Source of the DNA: RXOA01 sp964547105
Lineage (GTDB): Bacteria; Bipolaricaulota; Bipolaricaulia; UBA7950; UBA9294
Length of the DNA: 9,545 nucleotides
Assembly (NCBI GenBank): GCA_964547105.1
Contig: CAZJLO010000063.1
Span: 1 to 9,545, forward strand
Direction: 5' to 3'
The notes below the pieces were generated by a model. That model was not told the DNA's origin, made no database searches, and saw only the letters and a list, made by a program, of their open reading frames with translations. The position numbers were made by a program, and so were the translations under genes. Below are positions 1 to 6,439 of the stretch, in pieces. The stretch's first letter is position 1. Every line of letters begins with the position of its first letter.

Positions 1-56
1 GTTAGTTGCAAAGGCATTCAATCCAAGAGACAATGCATCCTGCTGGCTAACGTTGC
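1..56. other. unassigned edge segment beyond the EF-G homology break
   Basis: This stretch encodes the last 12 residues and stop of the truncated EF-G-like frame on the minus strand, but it does not resemble EF-G. A second minus-strand frame stays open to the window edge (ending in residues such as DALSLGLNAFATN), and a plus-strand frame is also open from base 2. Neither product is recognised. It could be the edge of an inserted element, a neighbouring gene, rearranged DNA or an assembly join. No terminal inverted repeat or target duplication can be assessed from one side. Confidence 0.4.
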
Positions 57-1571
57 GACGCCCTTTTCGACGCCGGGAATGTACTGCCCAGGGATCGTCG
101 CGCCCTTGATCGCATCGACGAATTCGAAGTCCTTGTCCTTCAACGGTTCGATCCGAAGGACCACTTCCCCGAATTGCCCCCGCCCACCGGACTGCTTCTT
201 GTGTCGGTACTTGGCTTCGGCCTTCTTGCGGATTGTCTCTTTGTAGGGAATCCGTGGACGCTGCGTCTCCAACGAAACGTTGTAGCGGTTCTTGAGCCGC
301 GCCAGGAACAGGCCCAGGTGCACATCCCCCATCCCCCAGAGAATCATCTCATGTGTTACCGGGTCGCGCGTAAGATCGACTGTGGCCTTGGCCGTCACGA
401 GTTCCTTGATCGCTCCGCTCATCTTCTCGACGTCGGATTGGCTCTTGGGAACGATCGTTCTGGAGAAAACAGGCTTCGGGAAAGGGATGAGTTCGAATGC
501 CGCGGCATCGGCTGATGCTCCGATCGTCGTTCCAATCGTTAGATCTTCCGCCTTCCCGATGGCAACAATCTCACCAGCCGCCGCCTCGGATACGCGATGC
601 TGCTTTGTGCCATCGATCGAGTAGAGGTCACGGATTTCGACCTTCGACCCGGACACGACATCGACGCATCCTTTCCCCTCGTGAAGAATGCCGTTCAAAA
701 CGCGAACATAGGACAGCCTTCCCAAATACGGGTCGTTGTCCAGGTTGAACACAACAGCCCGAGCCGACCCTGTTTCGGATCCCTCTTTTGTTGGGGTCAG
801 TTCCCCAAGGGCAGTGAGCAGCGTCCCCACACCATATGCCTGCGATGCCGAACCGAAAAGGACGGGAACGATGGCTCCAGAAGCGATCCCCGACGTCAGC
901 GCTTTGGCCAGCTCTTCGTGGCTGATTTCCTCGTCCTCGAGGAACTTCATCATCAGCTCATCATCCACCGAAGAGATCTCTTCCAGAGCCGTGCCGCGCC
1001 ATTCCTCAAGATCGCCTTCCATCTCTGCCGGAACATCCTTCTTGGATTTGTCTCCGAATCGAACCGCCTTCTGCGAGAGCACATCCACCAGCCCGACGAA
1101 CTTCTCTCCCTCTCGGATTGGAAGGTAGAGCGGAACAAGAACACGGTCCAACCGATCGTTGAGCTCACCAAGAATCGATGCGTAGCTGACGTTCTCGCTG
1201 TCCATATGGTTGATGAACAGCATCACGGGGCGTCCGGCGGCACCCGTCAGTTCCCACGCCCGCTCGGCCATGACTTCCACGCCCTTTTCCGCGTGGATGA
1301 CGACCAGCGACAAATCGGCGACGGAGACTGCCTTATACATCTCCTCGACGAACTCATCGCCGCCGGGAGTGTCCAGCAAGGTGAACCGCGTCCCTTTGTG
1401 CTCGAACGACCCAAAATGCATGTCAACCGTGTGACCGCGATCCTGCTCTTCCTTGGATGGGTCAAACGCGATCTCGTCCTTCACGCCGGCGTGCTTGAGA
1501 AGCGCCGCGGCGAGCGTTGTCTTGCCGGAACCGGCATGCCCAATCAAGCCTACGCTCTTGGCTAGCCCCAT
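18..1571 (-). CDS. EF-G-like translation factor GTPase (EF-G2 type), C-terminally truncated
   Basis: This is a 517-residue relative of elongation factor G of the EF-G2 class, cytosolic and presumably ribosome-associated. Visible motifs are the P-loop GHAGSGKT (11-18), switch I around HTVDM (47-51), DTPGG (67-71), NHMD in the NKxD position (121-124) and GSAS as G5 (240-243). Domain II follows at about 270-350, domain III at about 370-440, and the start of domain IV with KYRHKKQSGGRGQFGEV (454-470). The ATG at 1571 is chosen because GGAGG lies 7 nt upstream; the frame stays open upstream to 1805 but without a ribosome site. The family is normally near 680-700 residues. Homology stops at about residue 505, followed by 12 unrelated residues and TGA, so the rest of domain IV and domain V are missing. 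Two GTPase motifs are atypical: Gly replaces the DTPGH histidine and His replaces the Lys of NKxD. It may be a pseudogene, a truncated protein or an assembly break. Confidence 0.85.
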   Translation of the reverse strand: MGLAKSVGLIGHAGSGKTTLAAALLKHAGVKDEIAFDPSKEEQDRGHTVDMHFGSFEHKGTRFTLLDTPGGDEFVEEMYKAVSVADLSLVVIHAEKGVEVMAERAWELTGAAGRPVMLFINHMDSENVSYASILGELNDRLDRVLVPLYLPIREGEKFVGLVDVLSQKAVRFGDKSKKDVPAEMEGDLEEWRGTALEEISSVDDELMMKFLEDEEISHEELAKALTSGIASGAIVPVLFGSASQAYGVGTLLTALGELTPTKEGSETGSARAVVFNLDNDPYLGRLSYVRVLNGILHEGKGCVDVVSGSKVEIRDLYSIDGTKQHRVSEAAAGEIVAIGKAEDLTIGTTIGASADAAAFELIPFPKPVFSRTIVPKSQSDVEKMSGAIKELVTAKATVDLTRDPVTHEMILWGMGDVHLGLFLARLKNRYNVSLETQRPRIPYKETIRKKAEAKYRHKKQSGGRGQFGEVVLRIEPLKDKDFEFVDAIKGATIPGQYIPGVEKGVATLASRMHCLLD

Positions 1572-1578
1572 GAATGGT

Positions 1579-1583
1579 CCTCC
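1579..1583 (-). promoter_or_regulatory. ribosome binding site of the EF-G-like gene
   Basis: On the minus strand GGAGG (within AGGGAGGA) lies 7 nt before the ATG at 1571. It fixes the start of the EF-G-like gene, overriding the longer open frame that continues upstream to 1805. Confidence 0.85.
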
Positions 1584-1592
1584 CTGCTTTCG

Positions 1593-1606
1593 GTCGATGG
1601 ATCGAC
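1593..1606. promoter_or_regulatory. perfect palindrome over the predicted transcription start of the EF-G-like gene
   Basis: GTCGAT-GG-ATCGAC is a perfect inverted repeat with 6-bp arms and a 2-bp centre. It covers the predicted +1 of the minus-strand promoter and lies upstream of the ribosome site. That position fits an operator for a dimeric repressor, but no regulator is encoded in the window and the site is not repeated exactly elsewhere here. Confidence 0.35.
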
Positions 1607-1610
1607 AGGC

Positions 1611-1639
1611 AGTATACCGAGCCTCAGAACACGGCACAA
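1611..1639 (-). promoter_or_regulatory. putative sigma-70-type promoter of the EF-G-like gene
   Basis: On the minus strand a -35-like TTGTGC (1639-1634) is followed after 17 nt by TATACT (1616-1611), which matches the -10 consensus at 5 of 6 positions. Transcription would start near 1604, giving a leader of about 33 nt that contains the ribosome site. Spacing and position are good, but the -35 box is weak. Confidence 0.5.
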
Positions 1640-1686
1640 GCGCCATGCTGCCACGTTCTTCGCTGCCAGCCAGCGCTACATCGTTC

Positions 1687-1734
1687 GCTTGAGGCGGCGC
1701 CTGCTTGAGGAATCGTCTCCGACTTCCGTATCCT
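1687..1734 (+). promoter_or_regulatory. candidate promoter region of iorAB with GCTTGAGG direct repeats
   Basis: The octamer GCTTGAGG occurs twice, at 1687-1694 and 1703-1710, start to start 16 bp. The second copy supplies a -35-like TTGAGG (1705-1710), followed after 18 nt by TATCCT (1729-1734), a 4-of-6 match to the -10 consensus. The leader would be about 65 nt. The repeats could be activator half-sites or chance; the promoter boxes are weak. Confidence 0.3.
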
Positions 1735-1794
1735 TGTTGCTGGGTTCTCTCTCGCCGAACAGCGACGCTTTCCCCCGGATTCAAACTGTAACCC

Positions 1795-1800
1795 AGGAGG
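1795..1800 (+). promoter_or_regulatory. iorA: ribosome binding site of iorA, supports a TTG start
   Basis: AGGAGG sits 5 nt before the TTG at 1806. It selects that TTG over an in-frame upstream TTG at 1689, which has no ribosome site and would add 39 residues with no similarity to the family. Confidence 0.8.
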
Positions 1801-1805
1801 TCCAA

Positions 1806-3473
1806 TTGGCCACGCGCCTCTTACTTGGAGATGAAGCGCTCGCACAGGGGGCAATCGATGCCGGTCTGTCGGGCGCCTATGCCTATCCCGGAACCCCGTC
1901 GACGGAGATTACCGAGTATGTACAGCGACACGTCGCCGCCACGTCCCAATCGATCCACTGCCGTTGGTCGACGAATGAGAAGACGGCACTCGAAGAGGCG
2001 GTCGGAATGAGCTACGCCGGGCGGCGTGCCATGGCCACCATGAAGCACGTTGGACTGAATGTCGCCGCCGATCCGTTCATGAACGCCGCTCTGATCGGAA
2101 CGCGAGGCGGATTATTGGTCAACGTCGCTGATGATCCGTCCATGCACTCGTCGCAGAATGAGCAAGACTCGAGACTATATGGGGAAATGGCTCTTGTTCC
2201 GTGCATCGAACCCGCCGACCAACAGCAGGCCTATGACGCCGCCAAGGTTGGATTCGACTTCTCCGAGAAACACGAACTGCCCGTGCTGCTCCGGCTGACT
2301 ACGAGACTCGCCCACTCTCGCGCTGATGTGCAGATCCAGGATGATCGCCCGCGTCCCCAGAACCCGCTCTCCCTTCCCGGCGACAAACAGCGCTTCATCC
2401 TTCTTCCCGCTCGCGCCCGCGCTCGCTATCTTCGATTGCTGGAGCAACAGCAAGCGCTCGTGGAAGCCAGTGAACAGAGCCCGTTTACCAAACTCTCCTT
2501 GGAGGGCGATGCTTCGCTGGGAATCGTGAGCTGCGGCATCGCCGGGAATTACGTCCGAGAGGCGTTTGGCGGCAAGGTCTGCCATCCTTGGCTGCAGATC
2601 GGGCAATACCCCCTTCCGGTTCGGCTGATCGAGGCCCTGTTTTCCCGTTGTTCCCGGATCATCGTCTTGGAAGAGGGAGTTCCGTTCGTGGAATCCCGCT
2701 TGCGCGGCCTCCCGCTTCGCCCCTCGCCAGAGATCCTTGGACGCCTCACGGGTCACCTCCCTCGCACCGGCGAACTTGCACCCGAATCGGTAGCCGACGC
2801 ATTCCGCTTGCCGGACACGCCGTCGGCCGGCATGGAACGCAAGCCTTCTCCCCTCGTCAAGAACCGACCCCCGGCGCTGTGCGACGGATGTCCGCACATC
2901 GACACATATCGCGCCCTCAATCAGGTCATGACGTCCCATCGCGACCGCGGCCGCGTGTTCGCGGACATCGGCTGCTACACACTGGGAGCGATGCCCCCGC
3001 TTGAGGCGATCGACACCTGTTTGTGCATGGGGGCATCGATCACGATGGCCAAGGGGGCGGCGGACGCTGGAGCGACGCCTGCCGTCGCCGTCATCGGAGA
3101 TTCCACGTTCGCTCATTCAGGACTGACAGGCCTTCTCGACTGTACGGCGGAACAAACGCCGATCACGATCATCCTTCTTGATAATGGCACGGTCGCCATG
3201 ACCGGCGGGCAGGATTCCCAAGCCACCGGGCGGTTCGCCGACTTGTGTGAAGCGCTCGGCGTGGATCCCGAGCACATCGTCGAGATCAATCCACGCGCTG
3301 ATCATCACGAGAAGAACGTCGCCGTCATCGCACGTGAGGTCGTGTACCAGGGCCCATCGGTGGTCATTGCGCAGCGGCAATGCATTCAGACACTTCGGCG
3401 GGGTGCATCGGCCCAGGAACCGCAGCTCCCCTCCTGTAGCTGTCCGCAAGATGCGAAAGGAGAGCTATCGTGA
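1806..3473 (+). CDS. iorA: indolepyruvate:ferredoxin oxidoreductase, alpha subunit, lacking the C-terminal ferredoxin domain
   Basis: This is the thiamine-diphosphate-binding subunit of the cytosolic enzyme that converts indolepyruvate and other aryl pyruvates plus CoA to aryl-acyl-CoA, CO2 and reduced ferredoxin, in breakdown of aromatic amino acids. The protein has 555 residues from the TTG start. The N-terminal pyrimidine-binding domain shows YPGTPSTE (27-34), KHVGLNVA (80-87) and DDPSMHSSQNEQDSR (109-123). The C-terminal domain shows CDGCPH (359-364), DIGCYTLG (387-394) and the cofactor motif GDSTF (431-435) through NGTVAMTGGQ (460-469). Known IorA proteins usually run to about 600-640 residues and end in two CxxCxxCxxxCP cluster motifs. 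Here the protein ends about 35 residues after the core, with only CSC at 543-545, so the ferredoxin domain is absent. The TGA overlaps the iorB GTG by 4 nt, so the two are translationally coupled. A related 2-oxoacid oxidoreductase with another substrate is possible. Confidence 0.93.
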   Translation: MATRLLLGDEALAQGAIDAGLSGAYAYPGTPSTEITEYVQRHVAATSQSIHCRWSTNEKTALEEAVGMSYAGRRAMATMKHVGLNVAADPFMNAALIGTRGGLLVNVADDPSMHSSQNEQDSRLYGEMALVPCIEPADQQQAYDAAKVGFDFSEKHELPVLLRLTTRLAHSRADVQIQDDRPRPQNPLSLPGDKQRFILLPARARARYLRLLEQQQALVEASEQSPFTKLSLEGDASLGIVSCGIAGNYVREAFGGKVCHPWLQIGQYPLPVRLIEALFSRCSRIIVLEEGVPFVESRLRGLPLRPSPEILGRLTGHLPRTGELAPESVADAFRLPDTPSAGMERKPSPLVKNRPPALCDGCPHIDTYRALNQVMTSHRDRGRVFADIGCYTLGAMPPLEAIDTCLCMGASITMAKGAADAGATPAVAVIGDSTFAHSGLTGLLDCTAEQTPITIILLDNGTVAMTGGQDSQATGRFADLCEALGVDPEHIVEINPRADHHEKNVAVIAREVVYQGPSVVIAQRQCIQTLRRGASAQEPQLPSCSCPQDAKGELS

Positions 3474-4057
3474 AGTGTGACATCGTTCTTGCCGGCGTCG
3501 GAGGCCAGGGATTGCTGTCGATCGCGATGATCGTCGGGCGCACGGCGATGGATCAAGGCATTCGGGTTAAGCAGGCCGAAGTCCACGGAATGGCTCAACG
3601 CGGCGGCGCCGTCCATAGTCATTTGAGGCTTTCCGATCGGCCGATCGCATCGGATCTGATTCCGAGAGGATCCGCAGATGTTCTTCTGGCGATGGAGCCG
3701 ATGGAAGCATTGCGTCATCTGTCGATGCTTTCCGGCAGTGGCACCGTTCTCAGCAACACGGCTCCAATGCGCAATATTCCGGATTATCCTGATGCCGAAG
3801 CCGTGAGAGAAGCGCTCGCTTCTCTGGCGCGAGTAACCTGGATTGATGCAGCGAGCCTTGCCCGAGAGGCAGGATCGCTACGGGCAGCGAATATCGTGTT
3901 GCTGGGAGCGCTTTCGAAGTCGCTGCCGATGGATCCGGCCGCCTTTGGGCAGGCGATCGAAGCGATGTTCGCTCGAAAAGGCAATGCGGTCGTTGAGCAG
4001 AACCTCCGTGCGTTCTCCCGGGGACGCGACGCCGTCTCCGTGAAGGGCGCGGAGTAG
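3470..4057 (+). CDS. iorB: indolepyruvate:ferredoxin oxidoreductase, beta (gamma-domain) subunit
   Basis: The 195-residue partner of IorA belongs to the pyruvate:ferredoxin oxidoreductase gamma family, the subunit that contacts CoA and completes the active enzyme. Length is typical. The glycine-rich GVGGQG (9-14) opens the Rossmann-like fold, and EVHGMAQRGGAVHSH (37-51) is the family's signature loop. GTG at 3470 is chosen because GGAG lies 7 nt upstream and the codon overlaps the iorA stop in GTGA. Gene order and overlap match the classical iorAB operon. The gene ends in TAG, which falls in the loop of a small hairpin, and the MazG-like gene converges from the other side. Confidence 0.93.
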   Translation: MKCDIVLAGVGGQGLLSIAMIVGRTAMDQGIRVKQAEVHGMAQRGGAVHSHLRLSDRPIASDLIPRGSADVLLAMEPMEALRHLSMLSGSGTVLSNTAPMRNIPDYPDAEAVREALASLARVTWIDAASLAREAGSLRAANIVLLGALSKSLPMDPAAFGQAIEAMFARKGNAVVEQNLRAFSRGRDAVSVKGAE

Positions 4058-4076
4058 CTCTCGCGTGAAAGACGCG
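4048..4076 (+). terminator. overlapping small hairpins at the iorB stop, weak terminator candidate
   Basis: CGCGGAG (4048-4054) can pair with CTC-(T)-CGCG (4058-4065) with one bulged T, leaving the iorB TAG as the loop. An alternative exclusive hairpin pairs CGCGT (4062-4066) with ACGCG (4072-4076) over a GAAAG loop. No T-run follows, so intrinsic termination is doubtful. The position between convergent genes is suitable. Confidence 0.25.
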
Positions 4077-4137
4077 CGTTGAAGCTCGATCCACGCGAAA
4101 CGGACAAGCATGTGCCGACCGTCTGCCTGAATCGCCT

Positions 4138-4455
4138 CTAGGCCAGCTTGTCACCGTGTCTGTAGGACCGGTCTGCGTTGTACGCCGCCTTGGCCGCGAG
4201 GGCTCCCTCGATGTCAAGCCCCTCTGCGGCGGCGAAGTCCAGAATCCGGATCAAACAGTCGGCAAGTTCCTCTTCGATCTGCGTGAACTGTGGGATCTTC
4301 TTGCTCGGAGGATTCCCGACACGGTACGCCTCCATCGCCTCGGCAAGTTCGGTGACGACCAACATCAGAACCTCACCGGTGCTGCGAGGACGATCCCACC
4401 ATCCGTGTTGTCGTGCCGTCTCGTGGACATCTCTCTGCCAATCGCTGATGTTCAT
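4138..4455 (-). CDS. MazG-like nucleotide pyrophosphohydrolase
   Basis: A 105-residue all-alpha NTP pyrophosphohydrolase of the MazG-like superfamily. Such enzymes hydrolyse (d)NTPs to the monophosphate and pyrophosphate in the cytosol, in nucleotide-pool sanitation or stress control; the substrate here cannot be told. The metal-binding pattern is visible as TELAEAMEAYR (35-45, with E36 and E39) and, after 23 residues, EEELAD (61-66, with E63 and D66). Length fits single-domain members and is far shorter than full MazG. The ATG at 4455 has only a weak GGGAAC ribosome site but gives a natural N-terminus (MNISDWQ). The gene converges on iorB with an 80-bp gap and diverges from the phosphoesterase operon across a 126-bp gap. 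It stops with TAG. Confidence 0.85.
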   Translation of the reverse strand: MNISDWQRDVHETARQHGWWDRPRSTGEVLMLVVTELAEAMEAYRVGNPPSKKIPQFTQIEEELADCLIRILDFAAAEGLDIEGALAAKAAYNADRSYRHGDKLA

Positions 4456-4495
4456 GTTCCCGAGACCCTACGCCGCAGATCACGCAGCTGCAACC

Positions 4496-4524
4496 TTGCC
4501 GTCTTCGGAAGATCAAGCTAGGCT
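4496..4524 (+). promoter_or_regulatory. candidate promoter of the phosphoesterase operon
   Basis: TTGCCG (4496-4501) and TAGGCT (4519-4524) are separated by exactly 17 nt. The spacer starts with an 11-bp palindrome, TCTTC-G-GAAGA (4502-4512), that could bind a regulator. Transcription would begin near 4531. Both boxes are imperfect (about 4 of 6 and 3 of 6 to consensus), so the call is tentative. Confidence 0.3.
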
Positions 4525-4532
4525 TGCACCAG

Positions 4533-4555
4533 GCCGGACATGGGATGGCTCCGGC
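4533..4555 (+). promoter_or_regulatory. leader hairpin upstream of the first phosphoesterase gene
   Basis: GCCGGA (4533-4538) and TCCGGC (4550-4555) form a perfect 6-bp stem with an 11-nt loop at the predicted 5' end of the operon transcript. It ends 12 nt before the AAGGAGG ribosome site. It could stabilise the 5' end or be an operator; no known riboswitch is recognised. Confidence 0.25.
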
Positions 4556-4567
4556 AAGGAACGTTCA

Positions 4568-4574
4568 AGGAGGA
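4568..4574 (+). promoter_or_regulatory. ribosome binding site, fixes the start of the first phosphoesterase
   Basis: AAGGAGG is centred about 10 nt before the ATG at 4582, with a 7-nt gap. It decides against an in-frame ATG at 4540 that would place 14 extra residues in front of the signal peptide. Confidence 0.8.
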
Positions 4575-4581
4575 CCCTCAT

Positions 4582-5481
4582 ATGTCGAGTCGGATACGAC
4601 GGATCGCATCCGTGCTGGTAGGGCTGACGATGCTGTGCGCGGCAGGAACGCTGGTCGCGTTCTCGGCCCCGGTGCAAGTGGGAATCATCGCCGATGTCCA
4701 CGCGCATGACACGGATTCGCCGGTCGAAGGGAAGGTGATGACGAACCACGGCGAGAGGCTCGCCGCCTTCGTCACCGCGATGAATCTCCAGAGCGTCGAT
4801 GCGGTCATCGAACTTGGCGATCTCGTCAACGGGACGTTCGTCATGGGCGCAGACGCGGGCGACGAAGCACGCATTCCCGCGATCCTCTCCTCTGCTGAGG
4901 CTCTGCTTGCCAACCTGGCGGCACCCCGCTACTACGTTCTCGGCAATCACGATGTGTACTCCCTGTACAAACAGGAGTTCCTCGACATCGTTGCTGCCGA
5001 TTCGACATCGTTCAGCTTCGACGTCGGCGACTTCCATGTGGTCATCCTTGATGCTCAGTACAACGCGGCGGAAGAGGACCTCGGGCACGCGTTTTGGGTC
5101 GTACCCGGCGGCGTGCCGCAAGCGGAACTCGCTTGGTTGGCAGAGGATCTCGCAGCCACCGACAAGCCGACCATTGTCTGCATTCATCAGCCGCTCGATG
5201 TGGATTTCGCGTTGCTCGCGGGAGGACCCGAGGTCAGGAATCACCTCGAGGTTCGCGCCGTTCTTGAGGCGTCAGAGACCGTGATCGCCGTTTTCCAGGG
5301 GCATACGCACGACTTCTCTCACTCGGAGATCGGCGGCATTCACTACATCACGTTCGCTGCCATGGTCGATCACATCGAGCCTATCCCGCCAACATGGGCC
5401 GTTGTCACGTTGGATAGTGAGGCGCGAACCATCGAGATCGACGGCGAAGGAACTCAGCCGGATGCTTCGTTCACGTTCTAG
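4582..5481 (+). CDS. exported calcineurin-like metallophosphoesterase, first tandem copy
   Basis: A 299-residue binuclear metallophosphoesterase with an export signal. The N-terminus MSSRIRR is followed by a hydrophobic core (about 9-27); the likely cleavage is near AFSA at 26-29, and no lipobox is seen. The complete metal and active-site set is present: DVH (38-40), GD (79-80), GNHD (121-124), H202 and GHTH (240-243). The DVHAHDTDSP stretch, ELGDLVNG, the late GGIHYITF segment and the short C-terminal strand recall from memory the Mn-dependent ADP-ribose/CDP-alcohol diphosphatase group. The substrate is therefore guessed as an external phosphodiester or pyrophosphate nucleotide, not shown. 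It is followed after 7 nt by a paralogue that is identical at 58 of the first 100 aligned mature positions, so the pair arose by tandem duplication. It ends SFTF-TAG. Confidence 0.9.
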   Translation: MSSRIRRIASVLVGLTMLCAAGTLVAFSAPVQVGIIADVHAHDTDSPVEGKVMTNHGERLAAFVTAMNLQSVDAVIELGDLVNGTFVMGADAGDEARIPAILSSAEALLANLAAPRYYVLGNHDVYSLYKQEFLDIVAADSTSFSFDVGDFHVVILDAQYNAAEEDLGHAFWVVPGGVPQAELAWLAEDLAATDKPTIVCIHQPLDVDFALLAGGPEVRNHLEVRAVLEASETVIAVFQGHTHDFSHSEIGGIHYITFAAMVDHIEPIPPTWAVVTLDSEARTIEIDGEGTQPDASFTF

Positions 5482-5488
5482 GACGGGC

Positions 5489-6409
5489 ATGTGGGCCACT
5501 CGATCCCGCGGCAAACCGGGCTCGAGCAAGTCTACGGCCGCCATTCCGATGGCGGTTCTCATCGTGCTCTTGGTCCTTTCCGCGACGGCGGCAGCCACGG
5601 CAGAAACACTGAGAATCGGTGTCATCGCCGACGTTCACGCCCATGATCTCGACTCTCCGATCGAAGGCAAGTGGATGTCCCATACAGAACCGCGATTGGG
5701 AGAGTTTGTCAACGCAATGAACGCATGGCCGGCGGATCTCGTGATCCAGCTCGGAGATTTTGTCAACGGTTGGGTCGTTCTTGGCGTCGATCCCGGGGAT
5801 CCATCACGGATTCCCGGCATCCTCTTTTGGGCAGACGGCCTTCTTGCCGGGTTCCACGGACCGCGATTGCATGTGCTCGGCAACCATGATGTCTACAACC
5901 TCGACAAGGAGCAAATCCGGACGATTCTTGGTCTCGAGGCAACCTACTACAGCGTGGATATGAACGGATTCCATCTGGTCATCCTCGATGTCCAGTTCGA
6001 TGAGCAGGGTCGCGACCTGGCCCATACGTATACGGGGGTCGCCGGTTTCGCTCCCGAGCCCGAGCTCAGATGGCTGCGCGACGACCTGGCTGCATCGGAA
6101 CTGCCGACGGTCGTTCTCGTTCACCAGCGGATCGACAACTTCGTCGAAGAGTGGGGCCGTCCGGTGATCGCCAACGCCGCGGACCTACAGCAGATCCTTG
6201 CCGATGATGGGGACGTTCTCGCCGTATTTCAGGGACACGATCACGCCAACCATCATTCCCTGATCGATGGAATTCATTACGTGACGTTCGAAGCCCTTGT
6301 CGATCAGGGAACTCCATCGTCCTGGGCCGCCGTCACGCTTGACGGCAGGGAGCGAACGATGATGATCGAGGGCGTCGGAGAGCAAGCAAGCTACAATTTC
6401 GCGTTCTAG
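5489..6409 (+). CDS. exported calcineurin-like metallophosphoesterase, second tandem copy
   Basis: A 306-residue paralogue of the preceding gene. The ATG at 5489 follows AGGA by 5 nt; it keeps four basic residues before the hydrophobic segment (about 20-36), and the AxA site ATA-E (37-39) fits signal peptidase I. A start at the later Met21 would lose the basic residues. Metal ligands are all retained: DVH (48-50), GD (89-90), GNHD (131-134), H212 and GHDH (249-252). The DVHAHDLDSPIEGK stretch is shared with the first copy, while the second half, the loop around the fourth ligand and the residue between the GHxH histidines have diverged. That suggests a related but not identical substrate. The gap to the first copy is 7 nt and to the thiamine-binding-family gene 30 nt, so the three are likely co-transcribed. 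It ends NFAF-TAG. The substrate is unknown. Confidence 0.9.
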   Translation: MWATRSRGKPGSSKSTAAIPMAVLIVLLVLSATAAATAETLRIGVIADVHAHDLDSPIEGKWMSHTEPRLGEFVNAMNAWPADLVIQLGDFVNGWVVLGVDPGDPSRIPGILFWADGLLAGFHGPRLHVLGNHDVYNLDKEQIRTILGLEATYYSVDMNGFHLVILDVQFDEQGRDLAHTYTGVAGFAPEPELRWLRDDLAASELPTVVLVHQRIDNFVEEWGRPVIANAADLQQILADDGDVLAVFQGHDHANHHSLIDGIHYVTFEALVDQGTPSSWAAVTLDGRERTMMIEGVGEQASYNFAF

Positions 6410-6427
6410 TGCGACTGTTCCTCAACA

Positions 6428-6434
6428 AGGAGGC
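6428..6434 (+). promoter_or_regulatory. ribosome binding site of the thiamine-binding-family gene
   Basis: An AAGGAGG-type site lies about 6 nt before the ATG at 6440. It is as strong as that of the first phosphoesterase, so the third gene of the operon is probably well translated. Confidence 0.75.
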
Positions 6435-6439
6435 CCCAG

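Noticed and set aside
1..60. Simple frameshift as cause of the EF-G truncation
   Set aside because: None of the three minus-strand frames after the break resembles the domain IV continuation, as far as the window reaches.
597..1565. 322-residue plus-strand open frame opposite the EF-G-like gene
   Set aside because: It is a shadow of a well-matched EF-G frame; its product shows no domain and it has no credible ribosome site.
1572..1805. N-terminal extension of the EF-G-like protein by 78 residues
   Set aside because: No ribosome site supports it, the extension is unlike the family, and the GGAGG-ATG at 1571 is ideal.
1689..1805. N-terminal extension of IorA from TTG 1689
   Set aside because: AGGAGG before TTG 1806 gives a natural family N-terminus, and the extension overlaps the candidate promoter.
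2175..3116. 313-residue minus-strand open frame opposite iorA
   Set aside because: The iorA frame carries all family motifs across this span; the antisense product has no recognisable motif and arises from codon bias.
3471..3473. Recoding of TGA as a sense codon, suggested by the high TAG usage
   Set aside because: Reading through the iorA TGA gives nonsense, and Trp is encoded by TGG throughout; no gene has an internal TGA.
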